From assembly GCA_035968315.1 (NCBI GenBank), contig JAVYIN010000005.1:124001-188000 (forward strand): DNA of 64,000 nucleotides, read 5' to 3'. Position numbers and translations under genes: made by a program. This stretch comes from Nitrospira sp. GTDB lineage: Bacteria > Nitrospirota > Nitrospiria > Nitrospirales > Nitrospiraceae. Shown piece after piece: positions 54,012 through 63,142 of this stretch (its first letter is position 1; each line of letters opens with the position of its first letter). The notes under the pieces are model-generated. The model did not search any database. It saw nothing but the letters and a program-made list of their open reading frames with translations, and was not told the DNA's origin.

Positions 54012-54731
54012 ATGATTCGTGTGGGACTCGTGACGCTTGTGGCGACCCTCTTTATCGGGAGTCTGCTCTATTACACCCTCCACCGGTTGGATCTGGCCGA
54101 CAGCGAGCAACGGGAGCAGGCGGTCAGCCAGGCGTTTCAGCAGCGGGCGGGGGCGGTGAGCCGGGCCTTTGCCTCGTTGAGCGCGGCGGTGCTGCTGGTC
54201 GATGTGGCCAAGATGCAAGAGTTGCTGGGCCATGCCTGGGGTGCGGAGGGGCTGGCGGATACGATGCTGATCGATACGGGCGACCGGGTGCTGGCCGCCT
54301 CAAACTCCGCCTATGTCGGCCACTTAATGCAGGATGCCAAATGGATTTCCATCCGCGCGCACAGCCGGGAATGGGTGTTTGTCGATGAACCGGCTCCCGG
54401 CCAGGAGCGGGTGACCGTCTTCGAGCCGGTGCTGGCCAACGGCTCCACCATCGCGTGGGCGCGCCTCAGTTTTCTGCGGACCAGGGGAGAGGGGGCGGTG
54501 CGCACGCAAGAGGCGCGGCTGCAATTGGTGGGGGGCTTGCTGATTCCGATCGGCGTGATCCTGTCGGCGCTCGTCGCGCTCGTCATGCGGTTGGCGACCA
54601 CCCGGATGCAGCAGCGGATCAAGTCGGTCGTGGTCGAAGCGATGGCTGAGCCGCAGCCGGAGTCATGGGACGGGGAGGCGCTGCAGGCGCACGAGGCTAC
54701 GGCCGGTGGCGGTACCCGTAGAGCAAGGTAA
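54012..54731 (+). CDS. Two-TM membrane protein with periplasmic sensor-like domain
   Basis: From ATG 54012 (AGGAGG about 10 bp upstream) the 239-residue product has TM1 (about 4-23), a periplasmic domain of about 145 residues resembling a single Cache or CHASE-like input domain (DTMLIDTGDRVLAASNSAYVGHLMQDAKW), TM2 (about 175-200), and a short cytoplasmic tail without any output domain. It may be a truncated receptor or work with a partner such as the PilZ protein upstream. Its 3' end overlaps the convergent TPR gene by 35 bp. Confidence 0.65.
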   Translation: MIRVGLVTLVATLFIGSLLYYTLHRLDLADSEQREQAVSQAFQQRAGAVSRAFASLSAAVLLVDVAKMQELLGHAWGAEGLADTMLIDTGDRVLAASNSAYVGHLMQDAKWISIRAHSREWVFVDEPAPGQERVTVFEPVLANGSTIAWARLSFLRTRGEGAVRTQEARLQLVGGLLIPIGVILSALVALVMRLATTRMQQRIKSVVVEAMAEPQPESWDGEALQAHEATAGGGTRRAR

Positions 54732-56394
54732 TATTGATGCGCCGGCTGGGGTACTCGTCCCGAAAGGTGATCTCGTCGGTTTCGTGAAACAGATCGGAGT
54801 TGAACACCACGGCGCGGTTGGCGCGATAGGGCACCCGGATAGTTTTGGCGCCGACGTGATGCAGCCACTCCAGAATCTTCGGTTTGTTCTGCTCGCTGTT
54901 ATAGGCCGCAAAGTTCCAGTCCGCCGGGGCTTCCTTGTCGTAGACCACTAAGCCCCCCTTTTCAGGATTCAGGTTCGCCTCGTCCGGCGTAATCCAGAAA
55001 TTCACATTCACCGCCGCCGCATCGGCATGCAGCGTGAGCCCGCGCCTGGCGCTGTCTTGCTTGAAGGCCCAGGCTTGGGTGAGGCGATGCTGCGCGAAGA
55101 TGCGCGGGAAGGCCAGGCGCAGCTCCTCGGCGATCTGCAAGAGCAGCGGCGTCGCGAAGCCATCCCCTAAAAAGGCGCCGAGGTAGCCGTTCTCGTAGTC
55201 CTTCTTCCAGATCGTGGACTCCAGGCAGAACCGGCGCAAAGCGGTCAAAGCCTCCGGCCGCAAGAGCTGGTCGATAAACGTGACTTCGGGCCGTGCCCCC
55301 AGATAGCGGGATTCGATGGCCGGCACATCCAGGGCAGGATTCAGTGCGCCCTCGGCCAGCCGTTCGCAGGACGCGCGATAGAGGAACTGATTGAAAGAGG
55401 GCGCAATCGGCGTGAGCGCGGCGGCCTCGATGGGGCAGCGGTTCTTCGTGGGGTGCTGCGCGGCCAGCGCGATCGTCAATCGGTCCAAGGCCTCCACGTA
55501 GCGCTGCTGTGACGCATCGAGCAGCCCCCGCTCCATGAGGTAGCGGACCTGCTCGGCATCGTGTTTCAACCGTGACCGGAACAGGCTGGTCTCCGTGACG
55601 GCCCGGCCATGGTCGTGCTTGGCGGTCGCAATCCTGGTGAGCAGGGCGAGGGCCTTGTCATGTTCCCCCGTCCAGATGCGGGCCACGCCCAGGTTGTAGA
55701 GGGCTTTGGGCGAGTCGGGCACGATGGTCAGGGCCTGTTCAAACGAGGCGATGGCCTCGTCGATAGTGCCGGTCTCCATCAGCGCGAGCCCCAGATTGTT
55801 CCAGGCCTCAAAGTGTGTGGGCTTGAGCCTTATTGCGTCACGGTAGGAGGCGATGGCGCCCTGAAGATCGTTCTGTTCTTTGAGGGCGACCCCCAGGTTG
55901 TTATGGGTATCGGCATGGCTCGGGTTGAGGGCCAGAGCCTTGCGGTAGGCCTGCACGGCCTCGTCGAGGCGCTGCAGATCCTTGAAGACGTTCCCCAGGT
56001 TGATCAGAGCTTCGACATATTTAGGATTGAGCGAGAGGGCCCGCTCATAGGCCCGCACCGCCTCGTCTTTCTTCCCTGCGCGCTGCGTCACCACGCCGAG
56101 GTTGAACCAATAGAGCGGCGTCGAGGGGGAGGCGTCGAGGGCTTGGGTAATGAGGTCGATCGCCTGGTCGTAGCTGCCCACCCGATAGGCGAGCAGACCC
56201 AGCAATTGAAGGGCTTCGGGATGGCCCGGCGCCATATTCAAGGCGAGCTGATAGCTCCGTTCGGCCTCCGCCAGTTGCCCGGCCTGATGGTGGCGCTTGC
56301 CCTGGTCGAGCAGGTTGCGGAGGGCAAAGGAGTCGGGAGCGTGGCCGGTCTTTCCCTGGATGGCGTCCTGTCGGCGTCGGTCTGATCGGTTCAT
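54697..56394 (-). CDS. TPR-repeat protein with C-terminal 2OG-Fe(II) oxygenase domain
   Basis: The 565-residue protein has about seven TPR units (residues 25-265), a linker, and a C-terminal domain with the facial triad of 2-oxoglutarate/Fe(II) dioxygenases: His456-x-Asp458 (LTLHADAAAVNVNFWITP), distal His537 (NSDLFHETD), and a 2OG-binding Arg at 551 or 552 (YPSRRINITLLYG). It is probably a protein or peptide hydroxylase that finds its target by the TPRs; the target is unknown. The gene is isolated and converges on the membrane sensor gene. Confidence 0.85.
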   Translation of the reverse strand: MNRSDRRRQDAIQGKTGHAPDSFALRNLLDQGKRHHQAGQLAEAERSYQLALNMAPGHPEALQLLGLLAYRVGSYDQAIDLITQALDASPSTPLYWFNLGVVTQRAGKKDEAVRAYERALSLNPKYVEALINLGNVFKDLQRLDEAVQAYRKALALNPSHADTHNNLGVALKEQNDLQGAIASYRDAIRLKPTHFEAWNNLGLALMETGTIDEAIASFEQALTIVPDSPKALYNLGVARIWTGEHDKALALLTRIATAKHDHGRAVTETSLFRSRLKHDAEQVRYLMERGLLDASQQRYVEALDRLTIALAAQHPTKNRCPIEAAALTPIAPSFNQFLYRASCERLAEGALNPALDVPAIESRYLGARPEVTFIDQLLRPEALTALRRFCLESTIWKKDYENGYLGAFLGDGFATPLLLQIAEELRLAFPRIFAQHRLTQAWAFKQDSARRGLTLHADAAAVNVNFWITPDEANLNPEKGGLVVYDKEAPADWNFAAYNSEQNKPKILEWLHHVGAKTIRVPYRANRAVVFNSDLFHETDEITFRDEYPSRRINITLLYGYRHRP

Positions 56395-56510
56395 GGCTCC
56401 GTCCTGGATAATGACCAGGGTGAGCCTATACGAAAGGGATGCGTGGGGTCAAAGGGAGGGGAGGCATAGGCCTGGTGATTTATGGGGTGAAAACGGGTAT
56501 TCTGCGCCCC

Positions 56511-59321
56511 ATGGCCACCCCGGAAGATCAGGCGCGCGAGCACATCGACCAGGCGCTGGAGCAGGCAGGTTGGCGCGTGCAGGACTACAAGAGCGCGAAT
56601 CTTCATGCTGGACGGGGCGTCGTCCTCAGAAATTTCCCCCTCGTGAGCGGCCACGGCTTTGCGGATTACTTGCTCTATCTGGACGGTAAGGCAGCCGGGA
56701 TTATCGAAGCCAAGAAAGAGGGCGTGACGCTTATTGGCGTAGAAGTTCAGGCCGAGAAATACAGCAAGGGCCTCCCTACGGACTTGCCTGCCCATATTCG
56801 TCCCTTACCATTTCTGTACCAGAGCACCGGCCTGGAAACGCGCTTCACGAACGGCCTCGATCCTCAGCCGCGCAGCCGTCCGGTGTTCAGCTTCCATCGG
56901 CCCGAGACGTTGGCCAGCTTGATCCTTCAGCACAGTGAAGTTTCCGGAGATCTGCACGGCGCATCCCTGGCCGCAGAATCCGCAGCGCCGACGCTTCGTG
57001 GTCGCCTGAGAACCCTGCCACCCCTCAGCATCACCGGCCTCTGGCCCGCGCAAATTACCGCCATCAATAATCTTGAGAAGTCGCTGGCTCAGGATCGTCC
57101 GCGTTCGCTGATCCAAATGGCCACCGGCAGCGGCAAGACGTTCACCGCCATCAACTTTATCTACCGCCTCATCAAGTTCGGCGGGGCGAAGCGCGTACTC
57201 TTTCTCGTCGATCGCGGCAACCTGGGCGACCAGACGCTGAAGGAATTCCAGCAGTACGTCTCGCCCTACAATAACTTCAAGTTCACTGAAGAGTTCATCG
57301 TCCAGCGGCTGGCTGGCAATACCCTCGACACCACCGCGCGCGTTTGCATCAGCACCATCCAGCGCATGTATTCCATGCTCAAGGGACGGGAGTTGTCGGA
57401 GGAGGACGAAGAGGCCTCCGTGTCCGGCCTCGAACGGCTCTTCAAGAAACCCGAGCCGCTGGACTACAACCCGGCCATTCCGATCGAAACCTTCGACATC
57501 ATCGTCACCGACGAATGCCACCGGTCCATCTACAACCTTTGGGTGCAGGTGTTGGAATACTTCGATGCCCACCTCATCGGCCTCACCGCCACGCCCAACA
57601 AACAGACCTTCGGCTTCTTCAATCAAAACCTCGTCATGGAATACAATCACGAGCAGGCCGTGGCCGACGGCGTCAACGTGAACTACGACGTGTACCGCAT
57701 CCGCACCGCCATTACGCAGGCAGGGTCTAAAGTAGAGGCGGGGTATAGCGTGCAGTTGATGAATCGGGAGACGCGGACCAAGCGGTGGGAGCGGCTCGAC
57801 GACGATTTCGCCTACGATCCCGACCAGCTCGACCGTGACGTGGTCGCTCCGGACCAGATCCGCACCATCGTCAAAGCCTTCCGGGACAAGCTCTTCACCG
57901 ACATCTTTCCCGGCCGGACCGAGGTCCCCAAGACCCTCATCTTCGCGAAAGACGACGCCCACGCGGAAAACATCGTCGAAATCCTTCGCGAGGAGTTCGG
58001 CAAGGGGAACGAGTTCGCCCAGAAGATCACCTATCGCACCACCGGGGTGACTCCCAAAGACCTCATTAAGAGCTTTCGCAACAGTTACCATCCCCGCATC
58101 GCCGTCACGGTGGACATGATCGCCACCGGCACCGACATCAAGCCGGTTGAAATCGTCGTCTTCATGCGCGCGGTCAAATCCCGCACCTTTTTTGAGCAGA
58201 TGAAGGGCCGGGGCGTCCGCGTCATCAAACCGGATGATCTGAAGGCCGTCACGCCAGATGCCACGAGCAAAGACCACTTCGTCATCGTCGATGCCGTCGG
58301 CGTCTGCGAGCAAGACAAGACCGATGCTCGTCCGATGGAGAAAAAGCCCAGCGTCGCCTTTGAGAAGCTGCTCCAAGCTGTGGCATTGGGGAATATGGAA
58401 GAGGATGTGCTTACCAGCATTGCCGGACGGCTGGCCCGCATGGAGCACCGCATCACGAAGGCCGATGAACAGGCCATCAGCAAAGCCAGCGGCGGCCTCT
58501 CACTCAAGGACCTGAGCCGGGCTCTCGTGGAAGCGGTCAATCCCGATCGGCAAGAAGAACGAGCCACGCAGCAATTCGGTACGAGCAAGCCGACTGAGCA
58601 GCAGATCCAGCAGGTCGCCACCACGTTGATTCAAGCAGCAGCCAAGCCATTTCACGATCCGAAATTCCGCGAACTTCTGGTCGAGATCAAAAAGAAGAAC
58701 GAACTGACGATCGACCATGTCAGTCAGGACCAAGTTATCGAAGCAGGCTTCAGCGCCGACGCGCTGGCCCGTGCCCGCACCATCGTGCAGTCCTTCGAGC
58801 AGTTCATCGCACAGCACAAGGACGAGATCACGGCTCTGCAAGTGCTCTACAGCAAGCCGTATAAGCAACGGCTCACGTTCGAGGACATCAAGGACCTGGC
58901 CCACGCCATCGAAAAGCCGCCCTATCTCTGGAACGAATCCCAGCTCTGGCAGGCCTATGCCGCGCTGGAGAAGTCAAAGGTCAAAGGCGCAAGCGGCAAG
59001 CGCATCCTGACCGATCTGGTTTCTCTCGTTCGCTTCGCCACGCATCAGGAGAATGAGCTGGTGCCCTTTCCCGAGAAGGTCAATGCCAACTTCAAGGCGT
59101 GGCTGGGGGAGCAAGGGAGCCGTGGGAAGAAGTTCACCGACGAACAGCGCCATTGGTTGGAAATGATCCGTGACCACGTCGCAGCAAATCTTGTGGTTGA
59201 GCCGGACGACTTTGAGTACGCGCCTTTTGCTCAAGAAGGCGGGTTGGGGAAAGTCCATCAGATCTTTGGGGACAAGCTGAATACGCTTATTGAAGAATTA
59301 AACGGGGCGTTGGCAGCATGA
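56511..59321 (+). CDS. hsdR: Type I restriction enzyme, R subunit
   Basis: The 936-residue subunit has an N-terminal nuclease core (Asp52 in GFADY, then Glu66-Ala-Lys68 in IIEAKKEG). The motor has Walker A ATGSGKT (204-210), a DECH box (334-337) and TGTDIKPVEIVVFMRAV, and ends in an EcoEI-type C-terminal region. It cuts and translocates unmodified DNA in complex with HsdM and HsdS. ATG 56511 gives the usual start; a longer frame to 56439 lacks support. Its stop overlaps hsdS (ATGA). Gene order R-S-...-M is unusual. Confidence 0.93.
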   Translation: MATPEDQAREHIDQALEQAGWRVQDYKSANLHAGRGVVLRNFPLVSGHGFADYLLYLDGKAAGIIEAKKEGVTLIGVEVQAEKYSKGLPTDLPAHIRPLPFLYQSTGLETRFTNGLDPQPRSRPVFSFHRPETLASLILQHSEVSGDLHGASLAAESAAPTLRGRLRTLPPLSITGLWPAQITAINNLEKSLAQDRPRSLIQMATGSGKTFTAINFIYRLIKFGGAKRVLFLVDRGNLGDQTLKEFQQYVSPYNNFKFTEEFIVQRLAGNTLDTTARVCISTIQRMYSMLKGRELSEEDEEASVSGLERLFKKPEPLDYNPAIPIETFDIIVTDECHRSIYNLWVQVLEYFDAHLIGLTATPNKQTFGFFNQNLVMEYNHEQAVADGVNVNYDVYRIRTAITQAGSKVEAGYSVQLMNRETRTKRWERLDDDFAYDPDQLDRDVVAPDQIRTIVKAFRDKLFTDIFPGRTEVPKTLIFAKDDAHAENIVEILREEFGKGNEFAQKITYRTTGVTPKDLIKSFRNSYHPRIAVTVDMIATGTDIKPVEIVVFMRAVKSRTFFEQMKGRGVRVIKPDDLKAVTPDATSKDHFVIVDAVGVCEQDKTDARPMEKKPSVAFEKLLQAVALGNMEEDVLTSIAGRLARMEHRITKADEQAISKASGGLSLKDLSRALVEAVNPDRQEERATQQFGTSKPTEQQIQQVATTLIQAAAKPFHDPKFRELLVEIKKKNELTIDHVSQDQVIEAGFSADALARARTIVQSFEQFIAQHKDEITALQVLYSKPYKQRLTFEDIKDLAHAIEKPPYLWNESQLWQAYAALEKSKVKGASGKRILTDLVSLVRFATHQENELVPFPEKVNANFKAWLGEQGSRGKKFTDEQRHWLEMIRDHVAANLVVEPDDFEYAPFAQEGGLGKVHQIFGDKLNTLIEELNGALAA

Positions 59322-60643
59322 GCACTCTCGGTGATCTCACTGTTCCAAAGATTGATCAGTCCGGCCCGCCCAAAACCGGAGAGTTCACTTACATTGATAT
59401 CAGCAGTATCGATAATGATCTGAAGAGAATTGTCGAGCCGAAGTTCCTTCCGGGAAGCGCTGCTCCGAGTCGAGCCAAGCAGCGGTTACAGCCTGGAGAT
59501 GTTTTGGTCTCGATGACTAGGCCAAACCTGAATGCAGTTGCAATTGTTTCACACGACTTGACAGGGGCTATCGGATCTACAGGCTTCCATGTGCTTCGAC
59601 CAGTTGAGGGCATCGAACCTCGCTGGCTCTTCTATGGTGTGCAGACACATGCTTTCATTGACGCAATGTCGAGCCTCGTCCAAGGCGCCCTATATCCAGC
59701 AGTTCGCCCAAAAGACATCAAAGGCTTTGGCCTCGATGCGCCGTCTTGGTTTGAACAGCAGCGCATCGTCGCTGAGATCGAAAAGCAGTTCTCTCGCCTC
59801 GACGAAGCCGTCGCCAATCTCAAACGTGTCAAGGCCAATCTCAAACGCTACAAAGCTGCCGTCCTCAAAGCCGCCGTCGAAGGGAAGCTGACCGAAGACT
59901 GGCGTAGGCTGCATCCCAACGTCGAACCAGCCAGCAAACTCCTTGAACGCATCCTCGCCGAACGAAGGGCGAAGTGGACCGGCAGAGGGAAATACAAAGA
60001 GATACCCGTACCGGATAGAACGAATTTGCCACCACTCCCGAACACTTGGACATGGTCTTCAGTTGAGACCATATGCTCGGACGTTGTGGATTGTCCGCAC
60101 TCAACGCCGAAGTGGGAAGCGACGGGTCGTGTCTGCCTTCGAACCACGGAGTTTCGGCCGGGACGATTGGTTTTGGCTGATGTGCGCTTTGTGTCTCAAT
60201 CCACCTATGAGAAACGAATTCAGAGATTAAAACCGAGGGAGAATGACGTTGTTTACAGTCGCGAGGGCGGGATCCTTGGGGTTGCGTGCATGGTTCCCCA
60301 TGGAATTGATCTTTGCCTTGGTCAACGGATGATGCTTTTGCGGTCACATTCGCTATTCACGCCAAATCTTCTGATGCACTGGCTGAATTCTTCGTGGATT
60401 CTTGCACGTGTCCGGTCCTTGACTGGTGGCAGTGCGTCACCACATCTCAATGTTGGTGAAGTGAAACTGTTCCCGGTTCCAATTCCACCGCTTAATGAGC
60501 AACAGCAGATCGTTGCCGAAGTCGATCGCCGCTTGTCCGTCATCGACGAACTTGAAGCCGCCGTCCAGGCCAACCTCACCCGCGCCGACCGATTGCGGCA
60601 GTCGATTCTTGGACAGGCGTTTGCTGGGAGGCTCCAATGTTAG
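59318..60643 (+). CDS. hsdS: Type I restriction-modification specificity subunit
   Basis: The 441-residue protein has two target-recognition domains (about 1-150 and 230-380), each followed by a long helix (QQRIVAEIEKQFSRLDEAVANLKRVK and QQQIVAEVDRRLSVIDELEAAVQANL). This near-repeat is typical of HsdS. It sets the bipartite DNA site for methylation and cutting. The first domain seems slightly short at its N terminus compared with usual HsdS. Its base composition drops in the second domain, as expected for exchangeable recognition domains. Confidence 0.92.
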   Translation: MSTLGDLTVPKIDQSGPPKTGEFTYIDISSIDNDLKRIVEPKFLPGSAAPSRAKQRLQPGDVLVSMTRPNLNAVAIVSHDLTGAIGSTGFHVLRPVEGIEPRWLFYGVQTHAFIDAMSSLVQGALYPAVRPKDIKGFGLDAPSWFEQQRIVAEIEKQFSRLDEAVANLKRVKANLKRYKAAVLKAAVEGKLTEDWRRLHPNVEPASKLLERILAERRAKWTGRGKYKEIPVPDRTNLPPLPNTWTWSSVETICSDVVDCPHSTPKWEATGRVCLRTTEFRPGRLVLADVRFVSQSTYEKRIQRLKPRENDVVYSREGGILGVACMVPHGIDLCLGQRMMLLRSHSLFTPNLLMHWLNSSWILARVRSLTGGSASPHLNVGEVKLFPVPIPPLNEQQQIVAEVDRRLSVIDELEAAVQANLTRADRLRQSILGQAFAGRLQC

Positions 60644-60650
60644 GGAAGGC

Positions 60651-61295
60651 ATGATACCCAATCCCACACCCATACTCAGGTTCACTCACGTGGATAACCT
60701 CGATACGATCATCCAGCGAGGTGGGCTGCATGCTCCGAATCATGTGCCCAATGACGGATTGCCGTATCGTTTCTGCCATAGTGCAGAGGTTCAGAGTGCT
60801 CGTGCGGCGGTGCCCGTTCAGCTAGGCCCCGGAGGGACCATTCACGACTATGTGCCGTTCTATTTCGGTTATCTTTCGCCGATGATGCTGAATCTAAAGA
60901 CTGGCCGCGTAGAGGGCTATAGTGAGGGACAGGACCCGCTCATCTACTTGGTCTCGTCGGCTCAAGCTATTGAGGCAGCCGGGGTCAAGTTTGTGTATTC
61001 AGATGGTCATGGCCTAGCCATGTTCACCGAATGGTTTGATGATCTGACTCATTTGGATGCGGTGGATTGGGCTGTGGTGAATCAGCGGTATTGGACTGAC
61101 GCGATTGATGATATGGATCGCCAGCGGAGAAAACAGGCTGAGTTTCTCGTGCACCGACACTGTCCGTGGTCTTTGATTCAGGAGATTGTGGTGATTGATG
61201 GGAGGATGAAGCAACGCGTTGAGACGATTCAGTCCGCCTTCCCTGCGAATCAGAGGAGGGTAGTCAGGGTTGATCGGAATTGGTATTATTGGTGA
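60651..61295 (+). CDS. darT: DarT toxin: ssDNA thymidine ADP-ribosyltransferase
   Basis: The 214-residue product begins at ATG 60651, 7 bp after hsdS, with AGGGAAGG upstream. It matches DarT (DUF4433): RFTHVDNLDTIIQRGG, Arg51 in QSARAAVPV, the YVPFYFGYLSPMM motif, and a Glu164 in KQAEFLVHRHCPW that fits the catalytic glutamate. DarT attaches ADP-ribose to thymidine in single-stranded DNA, blocking replication; several are anti-phage. Its antitoxin DarG follows at once. The pair lies inside the type I restriction operon and has lower GC than the core genes. Confidence 0.92.
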   Translation: MIPNPTPILRFTHVDNLDTIIQRGGLHAPNHVPNDGLPYRFCHSAEVQSARAAVPVQLGPGGTIHDYVPFYFGYLSPMMLNLKTGRVEGYSEGQDPLIYLVSSAQAIEAAGVKFVYSDGHGLAMFTEWFDDLTHLDAVDWAVVNQRYWTDAIDDMDRQRRKQAEFLVHRHCPWSLIQEIVVIDGRMKQRVETIQSAFPANQRRVVRVDRNWYYW

Positions 61296-61306
61296 CTTTT
61301 TTTGAC

Positions 61307-62347
61307 ATGATTCATAACGCTACAGGCAACCTTCTTCAAACTGACGCGGAAGCCCTCGTCAATACCGTCAACTGCGACGGGTTCATGGGCAAAGGCATTG
61401 CTTTGCAGTTTAAGCAAGCTTGGCCAGAAAACTTTGATGTCTATGCCAAGGCCTGTCGTGCGAAAGAGGTTCGTCCAGGCCAAATGCTGGTTTGGGAATC
61501 TGGCCGAATGGTTAATCCCAGATACATCATTAATTTCCCGACGAAGCGGCATTGGCGAGAAAAGTCCCGGCTTGAGGATATCCGGAATGGTCTCCGTGCG
61601 TTAGTGGCGGATATCCGGCGGCTTGGTATACGTTCGATTGCGGTACCGCCGTTGGGCTGTGGAAATGGCGGTTTGGATTGGCAAGATGTTCGTCCACTTA
61701 TCGAAGCGGCTTTCGCTGAGTTGTCTGACACTCAGGTACACTTGTTTAGTCCTTTGGGCGCGCCAGAGGCGAAGACCATGCCGGTCAACACGAAAAGGCC
61801 GGAGATGACCATCAGCCGTGCTCTATTTGTGAAGGTCATGCACCAGTATGAGTCGTTAAGTTACCGTCTCACTCTTCTTGAAATCCAAAAGTTGATGTAC
61901 TTTCTTCAGGAGGCAGGCGAGCCTCTTCGCTTGCGGTTTGAAGCGGGAACCTATGGTCCATATGCGGCGAATCTGAACAAAGTCTTGGAGCGAATTGAGG
62001 GGCATCATATCCGTGGCTATGGCGATAGCCAGAAGCCTGATACTGAAATTGAGTTGCTTCCTGATGCGGCGAAAGAAGCTGACTTATACCTGAGCCAGCA
62101 TCCCTTGCCGATCGCCCGAGTGAACCGTGTGAGTAACCTTATTCAAGGATTTGAGACTCCCTACGGCATGGAGCTCCTTTCTTCCGTCCACTGGGTGTGC
62201 ACTCATAGCAAGCCAAAGGCAACTACACCAGAGGCAGCTATAGAGTCAGTGCATGGGTGGAACGAGAGAAAACAAAAGATGTTCCGTTCCGAGCATATCC
62301 GTGTAGCCTATCAGCGTCTCCGTGAGCTTGCTTGGATAGCCAAGTGA
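61307..62347 (+). CDS. darG: DarG antitoxin: macrodomain ADP-ribosyl hydrolase
   Basis: ATG 61307 gives the normal macrodomain opening (MIHNATGNLL); GTG 61292, overlapping the darT stop, is an alternative. The 346-residue product has a macrodomain (about 1-155) with EALVNTVNCDGFMGKGIALQFK and the phosphate loop VPPLGCGNGGLDW. A C-terminal domain follows whose text (LTLLEIQKLMYFLQEAGEPLRLRFEAGTYGPYAANL) resembles Panacea/SocA-like domains. DarG removes ADP-ribose from DNA and also binds DarT directly. Its stop overlaps an hsdM fragment (GTGA). Confidence 0.92.
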   Translation: MIHNATGNLLQTDAEALVNTVNCDGFMGKGIALQFKQAWPENFDVYAKACRAKEVRPGQMLVWESGRMVNPRYIINFPTKRHWREKSRLEDIRNGLRALVADIRRLGIRSIAVPPLGCGNGGLDWQDVRPLIEAAFAELSDTQVHLFSPLGAPEAKTMPVNTKRPEMTISRALFVKVMHQYESLSYRLTLLEIQKLMYFLQEAGEPLRLRFEAGTYGPYAANLNKVLERIEGHHIRGYGDSQKPDTEIELLPDAAKEADLYLSQHPLPIARVNRVSNLIQGFETPYGMELLSSVHWVCTHSKPKATTPEAAIESVHGWNERKQKMFRSEHIRVAYQRLRELAWIAK

Positions 62348-62502
62348 GTCCCTCTACCCAAATCGTCCAAAAACTCTGGAATTACTGCAACGTCCTCCGT
62401 GGCGACGGGATGAGCTATGGCGACTACGTCGAGCAGTTGACGTATCTGCTGTTCCTCAAGATGGCGGGCGAGTGTTATTCACCGCTTGAATTGATAGTGT
62501 GA
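62344..62502 (+). pseudogene. Truncated hsdM: N-terminal fragment only
   Basis: From GTG 62344 (overlapping the darG stop), 52 codons are read. The first 43 match the start of the complete hsdM at 63143 almost residue for residue (IVQKLWNYCNVLR..GMSYGDYVEQLTYLLFLKMA), then the text changes to CYSPLELIV and stops. Homology ends near 62472. Most differences from the full copy are silent third-base changes plus one codon gap, so it is not a fresh duplication. It looks like the remnant of an hsdM gene displaced when the next two genes entered. Confidence 0.85.
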
Positions 62503-62849
62503 TGAAGCTGCCCCATGCTGATCGCTTAGAGGTTCCTCAGGCCAAAGTGGTCCAGTATATGCTGTCTTCGACCCATCGCGCAGGCAGAGGAAAGGCCGCG
62601 TTCTTTTCTGCATTCGGGTTTCAGGTGTCCGCATGGGAAGCGCTGGCAGACGCCTTGCGGCAACAGGCGAGGGGCAACGCTGTGACCCTCTCGGAGGACA
62701 CTCCATTTGGCACTCGGTATATCATCGAAGGCCCGCTTGTCGCGCCACATGGCCGGCAATTGCAAGTGCGGACGGTCTGGTTTATAGATAAAGGCGGTCA
62801 GATACCGAGATTTGTGACCGCCTATCCCCTGAAACGGAGGACGCGATGA
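62502..62849 (+). CDS. DUF6883-like small protein
   Basis: The 115-residue product (ATG 62502; GTG 62499 also possible) has the style of DUF6883 proteins: MKLPHADRLEVPQAKVVQYML at the start, HRAGRGKAAFFSAFGF, then TRYIIEGPLVAPHGRQLQVRTVWFIDKG and a PRFVTAYP end. Such proteins are commonly paired with a DUF4926 protein, as here, which suggests a toxin-antitoxin-like pair, but no activity is established to my knowledge. It overlaps the next gene by ATGA and sits between two hsdM copies. Confidence 0.75.
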   Translation: MKLPHADRLEVPQAKVVQYMLSSTHRAGRGKAAFFSAFGFQVSAWEALADALRQQARGNAVTLSEDTPFGTRYIIEGPLVAPHGRQLQVRTVWFIDKGGQIPRFVTAYPLKRRTR

Positions 62850-63085
62850 TTCAGGAATTGGAAGACGTGATTCTGGAATGCGACCTTCCTAAGCACGGTT
62901 TGAGGCGTGGCGATATCGGTACGGTGGTCCTCATTCATCGGGGTGGCGAAGGGTACGAGGTTGAGTTTACGACGTTGGATGGTGAGACGGTGGCTGTGGT
63001 GACACTGTTGGCCGCTCAGGTTCGTCCGGCGCACAAGCGTGAGATTGCCCATGCACGCGAACTCGCTGGGTCGGCGTCGTCGTAG
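62846..63085 (+). CDS. DUF4926-like small protein
   Basis: The 79-residue product is a small SH3-like beta-barrel of the DUF4926 type (IQELEDVILECDLPKHGLRRGDIGTVVLIH, then GYEVEFTTLDGETVAVVTL). It is translationally coupled to the DUF6883-like gene. A role as the antitoxin or partner is inferred from pairing only. Confidence 0.78.
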   Translation: MIQELEDVILECDLPKHGLRRGDIGTVVLIHRGGEGYEVEFTTLDGETVAVVTLLAAQVRPAHKREIAHARELAGSASS

Positions 63086-63142
63086 TGGTTTCTGCGCCAG
63101 GGCCTTTCCCCCTTTTTCGGTGAGTAGTCTAGCCATCACTCT

